A stretch of 5,102 bases of DNA from Methanomassiliicoccales archaeon PtaU1.Bin030 (GCA_002067635.1 MVRB01000131.1:1-5102), one strand, 5' to 3'. Positions 1-5,102 are shown, counted from the stretch's first letter. A program made the numbers and translations. Notes: generated by a model from the sequence alone, not told the origin.

Positions 1-59
1 GCCCGGGACCGAAGTTCGTTCATGATGTGGTCAAGCGTTCCATCCTCCACACCTGCCAT
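1..59 (-). CDS. Start of an unidentified gene, cut by the left edge
   Basis: An ATG at 59 (reading leftwards) opens a frame with no stop up to the window edge: 19 full codons reading MAGVEDGTLDHIMNELRSR. It is preceded by AGGTGA (minus strand, positions 70-65) with a 5-base spacer. This is the same ribosome-binding sequence and nearly the same spacing as the two translation genes at 1966 and 2145, which is the main reason to believe it. An AT-rich patch at about 98-110 could serve as its promoter and give a short leader. The peptide is charged, helical-looking and cytoplasmic in character, with no signal peptide. Too little is visible to name a family. It would be divergent from the metallophosphoesterase and share its intergenic region. 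The call rests on the start context only. Confidence 0.45.
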   Translation of the reverse strand, partial: MAGVEDGTLDHIMNELRSR

Positions 60-90
60 GCTGCTCACCTGCCGCAGGGCCGAACGATGT

Positions 91-110
91 GCGCAATCAT
101 AATAGTTTAT
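91..110. promoter_or_regulatory. AT-rich divergent promoter core
   Basis: A short AT-rich patch (CAATCATAATAGTTTAT, 94-110) lies in an otherwise GC-rich 80-base intergenic region between two divergent starts. Read rightwards, a TATA-like element centred at about 101-106 would place transcription start near 127-132, just before the TTG start at 141 and its GGAGG. Read leftwards, the same patch would start transcription near 75-78, ahead of the ATG at 59. The match to a consensus archaeal TATA box is only fair, and one or both directions may be weak. Confidence 0.4.
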
Positions 111-129
111 CGCTGCGATATGGCCGTCT

Positions 130-134
130 GGAGG
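130..134 (+). promoter_or_regulatory. Ribosome-binding site that decides a TTG start
   Basis: GGAGG lies 6 bases before TTG 141, a textbook spacing. The in-frame ATG at 120 has no comparable site upstream. Together with the protein alignment (the family normally opens M-K-I-x-H-I-S-D-x-H), this selects TTG as the start of the metallophosphoesterase. Confidence 0.6.
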
Positions 135-140
135 CAACGG

Positions 141-872
141 TTGAAGATAGCCCATATATCAGACCTGCATTTCTCAAGTTCCCTGTTCGTTCCCCGGTGG
201 GCGGATAACGTCGCTCGAGCCATGGAGAAGGAGAGACCGGAACTGCTGGTGGTGACGGGGGACCTGACCAATGATGGTTACGCCTCCGAGTTCGAAGCAG
301 CCAAGAGCTTCCTGGACAGCCTGGAGGCGGAGGACATGATCGTGGTGCCCGGAAACCATGATTCCCGTAACCTTGGCTACACTGTCTTTGAGGAGATCAT
401 CGGGCCTAGGTTCCCCACCTATGTGGGAAGAGGGTTGACCGTCGTGGGCCTTGATTCCACCGAGCCTGACTTGGATGATGGCCACGTTGGCCGGGAGCAT
501 TACGGCCCTATCAGAGAGCGGTTCAACGGTCCGAACATCAGGATCGTGGCGCTTCACCACCACCTCATTCCTATACCTGGTACAGGTAGGGAAAGGCAGA
601 TACCGACCGATGCCGGAGATCTCCTGGGATTGTGCAAGGAGGTGGGCGTCGATATCGTTCTTTCGGGGCACAAGCACCTGCCCTGGATATGGAACCTTGA
701 CGGCTGCTACTTCATAACCACGGCCACGGCCACCACCCGCCGCCTCAAGGGGCGTTCCCGACCGGCCATGGGGATACTGGAGATAGAGGGACATAGCTTG
801 GTGCTCCACGACATCAAGACCGATAACCTGGAAAGAACGATCGCGCTCAGGACCGAGCTTCGAACCCGTTAG
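141..872 (+). CDS. Calcineurin-like metallophosphoesterase (CpdA/Icc-type)
   Basis: A cytoplasmic binuclear-metal phosphoesterase of 243 residues. From the TTG start it shows all the family blocks in order: D-x-H at residues 8-10 (ISDLHF), GD at 40-41, GNHD at 71-74, a histidine block LHHH at 138-141 and GHKH at 176-179. Together these supply the ligands for two Fe/Mn/Zn-type metals and the catalytic His. The order and length resemble the class III cyclic-nucleotide phosphodiesterase (CpdA) group. The real substrate cannot be read from the sequence and could be a cyclic nucleotide, another phosphodiester or a phosphomonoester. There is no signal peptide or membrane segment. The reading frame is open further upstream: ATG 120 would add 7 residues and ATG 27 would add 38, with unconvincing composition. 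I prefer TTG 141 because of GGAGG at 130-134 and because family members begin at this point. The corA-like gene follows after 9 bases, so the two are probably cotranscribed. Confidence 0.9.
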   Translation: MKIAHISDLHFSSSLFVPRWADNVARAMEKERPELLVVTGDLTNDGYASEFEAAKSFLDSLEAEDMIVVPGNHDSRNLGYTVFEEIIGPRFPTYVGRGLTVVGLDSTEPDLDDGHVGREHYGPIRERFNGPNIRIVALHHHLIPIPGTGRERQIPTDAGDLLGLCKEVGVDIVLSGHKHLPWIWNLDGCYFITTATATTRRLKGRSRPAMGILEIEGHSLVLHDIKTDNLERTIALRTELRTR

Positions 873-881
873 GGCCACACT

Positions 882-1904
882 ATGGACTCCACGACGCTGC
901 TGGAACAGGAACGGTCACGAAAGGGGCGTGGAGCGAAGATCACGGTGGTCAGCTATGACGGCACCGCTGTCGAGAAGAGCTCCGCGACCGATATGGGTTC
1001 TGCCCTGGAATGGATAGGCCGACGGAGGGTGACCTGGATCTTGGTCCAGGGCAAGCTCGAGATGGACGAGCTGATGGTGCTCCAGAAGTGGGGTGGGCTC
1101 CATCCGCTGGTCATCGATGAGATAGCCGAGGAGGGGCCCAGCCGGCCAAAGCTTATGGACCTTCAGGGGGTCATCTTCCTTACCTGGAGGTTGTTACTGC
1201 TGGAAGGCCTGGAGGTGAAGGAGGAGCGTGCCGTGTGTCTGCTAGGCAAGGGCTTCCTGATCACCATAGTGCCGCCAGGCGTCAGGATGGACAAGACCAT
1301 GGATGCCCTGGGCAATGAGCACAATGAGATCAGGAGCATGGGCACGGACTACCTCCTTTACGATATCATCGATTCGGTAATCGATGATTATTTTTCCATC
1401 TCAGAGGAGATGGGGGACCTCATCGAGGACGCTCAGGACAGTATACTTAACGACGGCGGCACGGAGGCGCTGGCGAACGTACAGGGGCTACGGCGAGCGT
1501 TGATAAAGGTCCGCAAGGCGATATGGCCGCTACGGGAGGTCATCAACGCGTTGGTGAAGGGGCAGTCCGACCTGGTCGATGCCTACACAGCCCCCTACTA
1601 CCGCGACGCATATGAGCACACCATCGAGCTCATGGATACGGTGGATACTCACAGGGACATGGTCTCAGAGATGCTGGACATGTATCAAAGCATGGTGAGC
1701 AATCAGCTGAACAAGATAGTGAAGGTGCTGACCCTCATATCAGTAATATTCGCGCCCCTGACCTTCATTGTCGGCCTGTACGGTATGAACTTCGTCCATA
1801 TGCCAGAGCTAAGCAGCCCCTACTCCTATCCTGCAGTATTGGTGATCATGCTGGTGCTGGCCGTCCTCATGCTGCTGATGTTCAAGCGCAAAGGCTGGTT
1901 CTGA
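882..1904 (+). CDS. corA: CorA-family divalent cation (Mg2+) transporter
   Basis: A pentameric inner-membrane channel for Mg2+ (some relatives carry Co2+, Ni2+ or Zn2+) of 340 residues, normal for the family. Residues 18-155 form the cytoplasmic alpha/beta domain. Residues 155-280 are the long helices, including the family block PYYRDAYEHTIEL at 238-250 that leads into the stalk helix. The first membrane helix is about 282-300 and ends in the signature YGMNF, with GMN at 301-303 forming the selectivity filter. The short outer loop carries MPEL (307-310). The second membrane helix is about 317-334, and the protein ends in the basic cytoplasmic tail KRKGWF. The start ATG has only a weak AGGG (871-874) seven bases upstream, overlapping the stop of the phosphoesterase, so translational coupling is likely. 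Ion specificity is inferred from the family. A perfect inverted repeat lies inside the gene at 1365-1388 and is described in the findings. Confidence 0.95.
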   Translation: MDSTTLLEQERSRKGRGAKITVVSYDGTAVEKSSATDMGSALEWIGRRRVTWILVQGKLEMDELMVLQKWGGLHPLVIDEIAEEGPSRPKLMDLQGVIFLTWRLLLLEGLEVKEERAVCLLGKGFLITIVPPGVRMDKTMDALGNEHNEIRSMGTDYLLYDIIDSVIDDYFSISEEMGDLIEDAQDSILNDGGTEALANVQGLRRALIKVRKAIWPLREVINALVKGQSDLVDAYTAPYYRDAYEHTIELMDTVDTHRDMVSEMLDMYQSMVSNQLNKIVKVLTLISVIFAPLTFIVGLYGMNFVHMPELSSPYSYPAVLVIMLVLAVLMLLMFKRKGWF

Positions 1905-1910
1905 GGCTGC

Positions 1911-1960
1911 AGGAAGGCCTTATATACAAGGAGAAAACTCTCTCGGCTCAAATCCGGTGA
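1911..1960 (+). promoter_or_regulatory. TATA promoter and ribosome-binding site of the zinc-ribbon/aEF-1beta unit
   Basis: TTATATA at 1920-1926, preceded by purine-rich AGGAAGG (1911-1917) as a possible BRE, sits in the 61-base gap after corA. An archaeal TATA centred at 1923 predicts transcription start near 1949. That leaves a leader of about 17 bases containing GGTGA at 1956-1960, five bases before ATG 1966. This is the clearest promoter in the window. It implies that the translation genes are expressed independently of corA. Confidence 0.7.
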
Positions 1961-1965
1961 ATATC

Positions 1966-2136
1966 ATGGAGTCAGAGAAGATTTGCAGCTCATGCGGAGT
2001 AAGGCTGGGCAAGAACGACGGTATGACGTTCTTCAAGTGCCCCGAGTGCGGTGTGGTCGAGATCGGCCGCTGCCCCCAGTGCAGGGACCAGAGCATCACT
2101 TACACCTGCACCAAGTGCGGGTTCACCGGTCCTTAG
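1966..2136 (+). CDS. Small archaeal zinc-ribbon protein upstream of aEF-1beta (COG2888/HVO_2753-like)
   Basis: A 56-residue protein with four cysteine pairs: CSSC at 7-10, CPEC at 25-28, CPQC at 36-39 and CTKC at 48-51. The spacing fits two interleaved zinc-binding ribbons, and the protein ends CGFTGP. This is the layout of the short archaeal two-zinc proteins (HVO_2753 type, often labelled zinc-ribbon RNA-binding protein). They are widely found next to translation genes and are thought, not proven, to bind RNA or the ribosome. The start ATG is supported by GGTGA with a 5-base spacer and by the TATA box at 1920. Its stop codon TAG overlaps the ribosome-binding site of the next gene, and only 8 bases separate the two genes, so they are almost certainly cotranscribed and coupled. 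It is easily missed because it is below common length cut-offs. Confidence 0.9.
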   Translation: MESEKICSSCGVRLGKNDGMTFFKCPECGVVEIGRCPQCRDQSITYTCTKCGFTGP

Positions 2137-2144
2137 GTGATAAC

Positions 2145-2411
2145 ATGGGAAAGGTGGCCGCAGTCTACAACATGATCCCCGAGAGCCCTGAGGCACCTCT
2201 TGAGGACATCATCAAGTCCATTCCTGGTGCGATACCCGAGGGCGTGACGGTCAACAACGTGGTCGTCAAGCCCTTCGCCTTCGGCCTGAAGATCATCGAG
2301 ATCACCTGCATCATGGACGATACCTCGGGCATCATCGAGAAGCTGGAAGAGGCCCTACGTTCCGTCCCCCAGATCCAGGGCGTGGAGAACACCACCGTTA
2401 CACTGATCTGA
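2145..2411 (+). CDS. ef1b: Archaeal elongation factor 1-beta (aEF-1beta)
   Basis: The guanine-nucleotide exchange factor for archaeal EF-1alpha. It promotes GDP release so that the factor can reload with GTP and aminoacyl-tRNA. The 88 residues match the short archaeal form, which is the C-terminal exchange domain alone with a ferredoxin-like fold. Visible family features are the opening MGKVAAVYNMIPES, the central VVKPFAFGLKIIEI (40-53, with the FGLK block at 45-48), and the C-terminal helix followed by an IQGVENTTV strand (76-85). The frame is open back to 1983, but ATG 2145 is right: GGTGA at 2136-2140 is four bases upstream, and family members begin here. An upstream start would overlap the zinc-ribbon gene in another frame. 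It is the second gene of the translation unit. Confidence 0.95.
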   Translation: MGKVAAVYNMIPESPEAPLEDIIKSIPGAIPEGVTVNNVVVKPFAFGLKIIEITCIMDDTSGIIEKLEEALRSVPQIQGVENTTVTLI

Positions 2412-2420
2412 AACCTCTTA

Positions 2421-2450
2421 CGGCGCCGAGGCGCCGAGATCGATATTTTT
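2421..2450 (+). terminator. Hairpin plus T-tract after aEF-1beta
   Basis: A perfect GC inverted repeat CGGCGCC-GA-GGCGCCG (2421-2436; realistically a 6-bp stem with a 4-base loop) begins 10 bases after the aEF-1beta stop. It is followed by TATTTTT at 2444-2450. Archaeal termination depends mainly on the T-tract, so the hairpin may instead protect the mRNA 3' end. The site fills the 41-base gap between two convergent genes. It could also block the minus-strand transcript as a hairpin, although no T-tract follows it on that strand. Confidence 0.5.
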
Positions 2451-2452
2451 AA

Positions 2453-3181
2453 TCACTCCAGGTCCACAACGTAGCGCGATGTGAGGTCCCACTCCGCACG
2501 GAGGTCCGTGAGGTCCAAATTCAGAACATGGCCGCCCTTGGTCCGATCGCTGCTCAGGAAGTGGAAGTGAAACTCCGCCGAGCTCAGGCCAGAGGTGTCG
2601 GACGGGCTCCACAGGCCGACCAGGGTCCCTTCGATACCACGATAATGGAACACTGTCTGGTTTCCAACGACGTCCGCCAGGGGAGGATAGGGGGGTGCCT
2701 GCTTGGGCACGGAGCGCACGGTGATGTTGTCGAAGGTCCCGGTGATCTTGATGAGATAGAAAGCATTGGACGTGGGGAGAGCCGCTTCGATCTGACCTTC
2801 CGCGTCGCTCAGGTTCAAGTGTCCCTGCAGGTCGATGGTGCCATCGACATCGAACCGGCTGACCTGCGCGAAGGGCGTGGTCTCGTCAGCGCTGATGAGC
2901 TGCACAGTGCCGTCGGCCCGAACCTTGTAGCACTTACCGTCAAGGACGATCATCTCCCCGTCCAGGCCATCGAACGTTCCCAGGCCGATATCGCCGTGCG
3001 AGATGATATCCCCAACGGAGGCGATGCCGTTGTAGCTGCCCCCCATAAGGTCGTCCAAGGACCCTGCCTGGTACAGGGACTCGCGGTCCTGCTTGAGGGG
3101 GGTGGCCAATGTGATCATGGCCGCTACGAATACAGCTGCGATGACGATGAGGACGAGGACGACCTGAGCGAGGCGGTTCAT
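2453..3181 (-). CDS. budA: Alpha-acetolactate decarboxylase with N-terminal export/anchor segment
   Basis: The enzyme (EC 4.1.1.5) converts (S)-2-acetolactate to (R)-acetoin and CO2, the step after acetolactate synthase in the acetoin/butanediol route. The protein has 242 residues. Residues 6-27 are a strong hydrophobic segment after a short basic start, so it is either a signal peptide (possible cut near TLA-TP, 24-28) or a membrane anchor with the enzyme outside; no lipobox Cys is seen. The mature part follows the family closely: LYQAGSLDDLMGGSYNG (36-52), HGDIGLGTFDGLDGEM (62-77), TPFAQV (102-107), VRSVPKQAPPYPPL (155-168) and GTLVGLWSP (185-193). The zinc site is H205, H207 and H218 (FHFHF, GGHV). 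These match His194/196/207 of the Brevibacillus enzyme with the same spacing, and E76 and R156 match its Glu65 and Arg145. The C-terminus is short, and the counterpart of Brevibacillus Glu253 is not evident. The gene is monocistronic by its promoter. Confidence 0.9.
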   Translation of the reverse strand: MNRLAQVVLVLIVIAAVFVAAMITLATPLKQDRESLYQAGSLDDLMGGSYNGIASVGDIISHGDIGLGTFDGLDGEMIVLDGKCYKVRADGTVQLISADETTPFAQVSRFDVDGTIDLQGHLNLSDAEGQIEAALPTSNAFYLIKITGTFDNITVRSVPKQAPPYPPLADVVGNQTVFHYRGIEGTLVGLWSPSDTSGLSSAEFHFHFLSSDRTKGGHVLNLDLTDLRAEWDLTSRYVVDLE

Positions 3182-3217
3182 GGTCCGTTCATCGCTGGCG
3201 GTTTATTAAAAAATTTA
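3182..3217 (-). promoter_or_regulatory. AT-rich promoter of the acetolactate decarboxylase gene, probably leaderless
   Basis: On the minus strand, TAAATTTTTTAATAAA (3217-3202) is the most AT-rich run in the window and lies in the 59-base gap between the PPC gene and budA. A TATA element centred near 3206 would start transcription about 26 bases on, at about 3180, which is essentially the ATG at 3181. No good ribosome-binding sequence precedes that ATG. Both facts fit a leaderless mRNA, unlike the GGTGA-led genes at 1966 and 2145. The T6 stretch (3215-3210) may also help terminate the upstream PPC transcript. Confidence 0.55.
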
Positions 3218-3240
3218 GCCCTGGCCACTTCGCGCCCATC

Positions 3241-3684
3241 TCACGGTTCAAGCATCTCGAAGCCGGTGGGGGCGTCCCTTTTTCTTACCGTATCGATGCC
3301 CAGGAGCTCTATCATGATTACCTCCAGTATCTGCCACACCACCACCCCGCGGCGGATACAGCCCATGGTGGCCTTGCCATCCCTTCCGAAGGCGGCGTGA
3401 ATATGGAGCATCATGCGGCCCTCCTCGTTGGGGAACAATGTACCGGAACCGGTCATCTCATGCACGTCCGGAAGGGTGTATCCCAGGGGGACCACGGGAC
3501 GGGCGTCCCCGTCCTCAGGGCCGACCACGAGCTTGCTGTCCTTGTCAGCGGCCCCTACCACTATGAGGGCGGCGGCCCTCACGCCCTTGTCCTCGGCGAA
3601 CCTTTCCAGGACCTCGTGCACCACCTCGCCCTGTTCAAGCCTGATGACGAAAATCCTGCCCGGTCGTGCCTCGGCGTACCTCAT
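3241..3684 (-). CDS. PPC/DUF296 domain protein (PD1-like)
   Basis: A 147-residue single-domain protein of the plant-and-prokaryote-conserved family (PF03479). Members form trimers, and the domain is coupled to AT-hook DNA binding in plants; the prokaryotic function is largely unknown. Visible family blocks are PGRIFVIRLEQGE (8-20), the helix HEVLERFAEDKGV (23-35), AALIVVGAADK (38-48), GSGTLF (79-84), LHIHAAFGRDG (93-103) and EVIMIELLG (121-129), ending GFEMLEP. H94 and H96 form the family HxH. The third histidine seen in many members (a GGH motif) is replaced by Cys in MGCI (107-110). No AT-hook or other DNA-binding extension is present, so calling it a DNA-binding protein would go too far. 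The ATG at 3684 is supported by GGAG (3692-3689) four bases upstream; an upstream extension would run into the malic enzyme gene. It lies 40 bases after malic enzyme on the same strand and lacks a convincing TATA of its own, so cotranscription is plausible. Confidence 0.85.
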   Translation of the reverse strand: MRYAEARPGRIFVIRLEQGEVVHEVLERFAEDKGVRAAALIVVGAADKDSKLVVGPEDGDARPVVPLGYTLPDVHEMTGSGTLFPNEEGRMMLHIHAAFGRDGKATMGCIRRGVVVWQILEVIMIELLGIDTVRKRDAPTGFEMLEP

Positions 3685-3697
3685 ATGACTCCAGATG

Positions 3698-3721
3698 AGA
3701 AATAAGGGGAAAGGAGAAAAA
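3698..3721 (-). terminator. Pyrimidine-rich tract after malic enzyme
   Basis: On the minus strand, the bases just past the malic enzyme stop read TTTTTCTCCTTTCCCCTTATTTCT, with T5 at 3721-3717. Archaeal RNA polymerase can terminate at such T-rich tracts without a hairpin. Termination here may be partial, because the PPC gene starts only 40 bases after the stop and has no clear promoter of its own. Confidence 0.35.
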
Positions 3722-3724
3722 GGT

Positions 3725-5071
3725 TTACTCGGGGAAGTCCCGGATGTATCCAGAGTCCATGAGCAGCTGGGTCTCGCCGCGGGCCCGCCTGATGACGGTC
3801 TCGGCACGGTGCATCAGCTCCTCCCTGCTCATCTTGGTGCGGGCCACACCGGTCTCCATGGCCTTCATCCCGACGGCGACAGCCTCCCGGGGGAAAACCT
3901 CCCACTCGTCCATCGTGGGCACGATGTGGGTCTCCGTCAGTCCCTTGTCCTCGGCGGTCTTGGCGATCTCCAAGGCCGCGGCGATACACATCTCATCGGT
4001 GATGGTCCTGGCCCTCACGTCCAGCGCTCCTCGGAATATGCCTGGGAAGCCCAAGGAGTTGTTGACCTGGTTAGGGAAGTCGGAACGACCTGTGGCGATG
4101 ATTCGGGCCCCTGCCTCCTTGGCCTCCCACGGCCATATCTCCGGTATGGGGTTGGCGGTGGCGAACACGATGGAATCATCGGCCATGCCCTGGACCCAAT
4201 CCTTCAGGATGGTACCGGGGCCGGGCTTGGATGCGGCCACCACGATGTCCGCGCCCTTCATGGCCTCCTTGGCACCGCCGACGATGTTCTCGGCGTTGGA
4301 GTGGGTGCACATGAACCACTTCTCCTTGTGAGAATCTTGGATATCGGTCCTGCCTGGATGCAACGTACCCTTGCTGTCCACCATTACGATGTTCTTGATG
4401 TTGAAGCCCGCAGAGACCATTACCCTGGCGATCGCTATGTTGGCCGCGCCTGCCCCTATCATGGCGACCTTGGACTCGCCGATCTTCTTACCCACGAGCT
4501 TGTGAGCGTTGATAGCTCCCGCGGTCTCGATGGTGGCGGTGCCCTGCTGGTCGTCATGCCATACCGGTATGTCCATCTCCGCTCGGAGACGGTCCAGGAT
4601 CTCAAAGCACTTCGGGTTCTCGATGTCCTCGAGGTTGATCCCCCCGAAGGAGGGGGCCAGGTATTTGACGGTCTTGATGATCTCCTCGGGGTCCTTCGTG
4701 TTCAAGCATATGGGGACGGCGTCCACGCCTCCCAGATACTTGAAGAGCAGGGCCTTCCCTTCCATCACCGGCAGGCCGGCCTCGGGCCCTATGTCCCCCA
4801 GACCGAGGACCCTGGTGCCATCGGAGACGACCGCCACCATGTTGCCCTTGGAGGTGTGGTCGTACACTCTCTCGGGGTGGGCCTTGATGTCCTTGCATGG
4901 CTCGGCGACGCCGGGAGTGTACCAGATGGCGAAATCCTGAAAGCTCTTGACCGGGCACTTGGCGGTTACCTCGATCTTGCCCTCGTAGAAGGGGTGGTAT
5001 TTCATTGCCAGCCTGGCCGGCTCGTACGCTTTCTTTAACATCTCTTCCTCGGTCTTCTTATCCATAGTCAT
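3725..5071 (-). CDS. maeB: Malic enzyme, NAD(P)-dependent, decarboxylating (short MaeB type)
   Basis: This cytoplasmic enzyme oxidatively decarboxylates malate to pyruvate and CO2 while reducing NAD(P)+, using Mg2+ or Mn2+. The 448 residues match the short prokaryotic form without the C-terminal phosphotransacetylase-like domain. The N-terminal domain carries the catalytic Tyr51 (WYTPGVAEP) and Lys106 (EGKALLFK). Metal ligands are E148-D149 (NLEDI) and D173-D174 in WHDDQQGTA. The Rossmann motif is GAGAAN at 206-211, and the second strand ends VDSKG (231-235). Downstream are FATANPIPE (303-311) and GRSDFPNQVNNSLGFPG (328-344), both family signatures. D232 at the strand end does not by itself settle NAD versus NADP. 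The ATG at 5071 has GGAG (5084-5081) nine bases upstream; the ATG at 5065 would leave 15 bases, so 5071 is preferred. It is the first gene seen on the minus strand; any promoter lies beyond the right edge. Confidence 0.95.
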   Translation of the reverse strand: MTMDKKTEEEMLKKAYEPARLAMKYHPFYEGKIEVTAKCPVKSFQDFAIWYTPGVAEPCKDIKAHPERVYDHTSKGNMVAVVSDGTRVLGLGDIGPEAGLPVMEGKALLFKYLGGVDAVPICLNTKDPEEIIKTVKYLAPSFGGINLEDIENPKCFEILDRLRAEMDIPVWHDDQQGTATIETAGAINAHKLVGKKIGESKVAMIGAGAANIAIARVMVSAGFNIKNIVMVDSKGTLHPGRTDIQDSHKEKWFMCTHSNAENIVGGAKEAMKGADIVVAASKPGPGTILKDWVQGMADDSIVFATANPIPEIWPWEAKEAGARIIATGRSDFPNQVNNSLGFPGIFRGALDVRARTITDEMCIAAALEIAKTAEDKGLTETHIVPTMDEWEVFPREAVAVGMKAMETGVARTKMSREELMHRAETVIRRARGETQLLMDSGYIRDFPE

Positions 5072-5080
5072 GAGAAACGA

Positions 5081-5084
5081 CTCC
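5081..5084 (-). promoter_or_regulatory. Ribosome-binding site of malic enzyme
   Basis: GGAG on the minus strand lies 9 bases before ATG 5071 and 15 before the alternative ATG 5065. It favours the first start. No TATA-like element is visible between it and the window edge at 5102. Confidence 0.5.
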
Positions 5085-5102
5085 GCCGGGTTTGGATCTG
5101 TT

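Noticed and set aside
174..878. A 234-codon minus-strand open frame opposite the metallophosphoesterase
   Set aside because: Shadow of a gene with complete metal-binding motifs; the product has no recognisable domain.
1983..2144. N-terminal extension of aEF-1beta by 54 residues
   Set aside because: The added part is an out-of-frame reading of the zinc-ribbon gene. ATG 2145 has its own GGTGA site and matches the family start.
3178..3192. Four-codon upstream frame (ATG 3192, MNGP, TGA) overlapping the budA start as ATGA
   Set aside because: The predicted transcription start is at about 3180, so the mini-frame would not be in the mRNA; probably chance.
2528..3400. A 290-codon plus-strand open frame opposite budA and part of the PPC gene
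   Set aside because: It crosses two well-supported minus-strand genes and the AT-rich promoter between them, with no motif and no ribosome-binding site of note.
3685..3807. Longer PPC-domain protein starting at 3807
   Set aside because: The extra 41 residues overlap the 3' end of malic enzyme in another frame and are Ser/Pro-rich; ATG 3684 has GGAG upstream and matches the family start.
3695..5038. A 447-codon plus-strand open frame opposite malic enzyme
   Set aside because: The malic enzyme on the other strand has all catalytic and cofactor motifs. The opposite frame gives a Gly/Asp/His/Leu-rich product with no family features, as expected from the antisense of a GC-biased gene.

Overview
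The window looks archaeal and holds seven genes, all but one complete. The evidence is a 56-residue archaeal-type four-CPxC-style zinc-ribbon protein followed directly by archaeal elongation factor 1-beta, TATA-box promoters 40 bases or less from start codons, and GGTGA/GGAGG ribosome-binding sites. The DNA is fairly GC-rich. A methanogen-like or uncultured Thermoplasmatota/Euryarchaeota lineage (for example Methanomassiliicoccales) would fit, but this is an impression from protein style and no marker gene here proves it.

Left part, plus strand: a divergent promoter region (60-140) separates the first codons of a minus-strand gene that runs off the left edge (1-59) from a two-gene unit. That unit is a calcineurin-like metallophosphoesterase (141-872, probable TTG start) and, 9 bases later, a CorA-type Mg2+/divalent-cation channel (882-1904). 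A strong TATA box then opens a second two-gene unit: the zinc-ribbon protein (1966-2136) and aEF-1beta (2145-2411). It belongs to translation and ends at a small GC hairpin followed by a T-tract (2421-2450).

Right part, minus strand: malic enzyme (3725-5071), a small PPC/DUF296 domain protein (3241-3684) and an alpha-acetolactate decarboxylase with an N-terminal export or anchor segment (2453-3181). The last gene has its own AT-rich promoter, placed for a leaderless transcript. The two strands converge at about 2412-2452.

Malic enzyme makes pyruvate from malate, and acetolactate decarboxylase acts one step beyond pyruvate (pyruvate to acetolactate to acetoin). The two could therefore belong to one pyruvate-disposal theme, but acetolactate synthase is absent from the window and the decarboxylase appears to face outwards, so this is only a hypothesis. 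No mobile elements, CRISPR arrays, tRNA or rRNA genes were seen. There is no gene-free stretch longer than about 80 bases. I found no clear novel multi-gene system; the exported archaeal acetolactate decarboxylase is the most interesting item.
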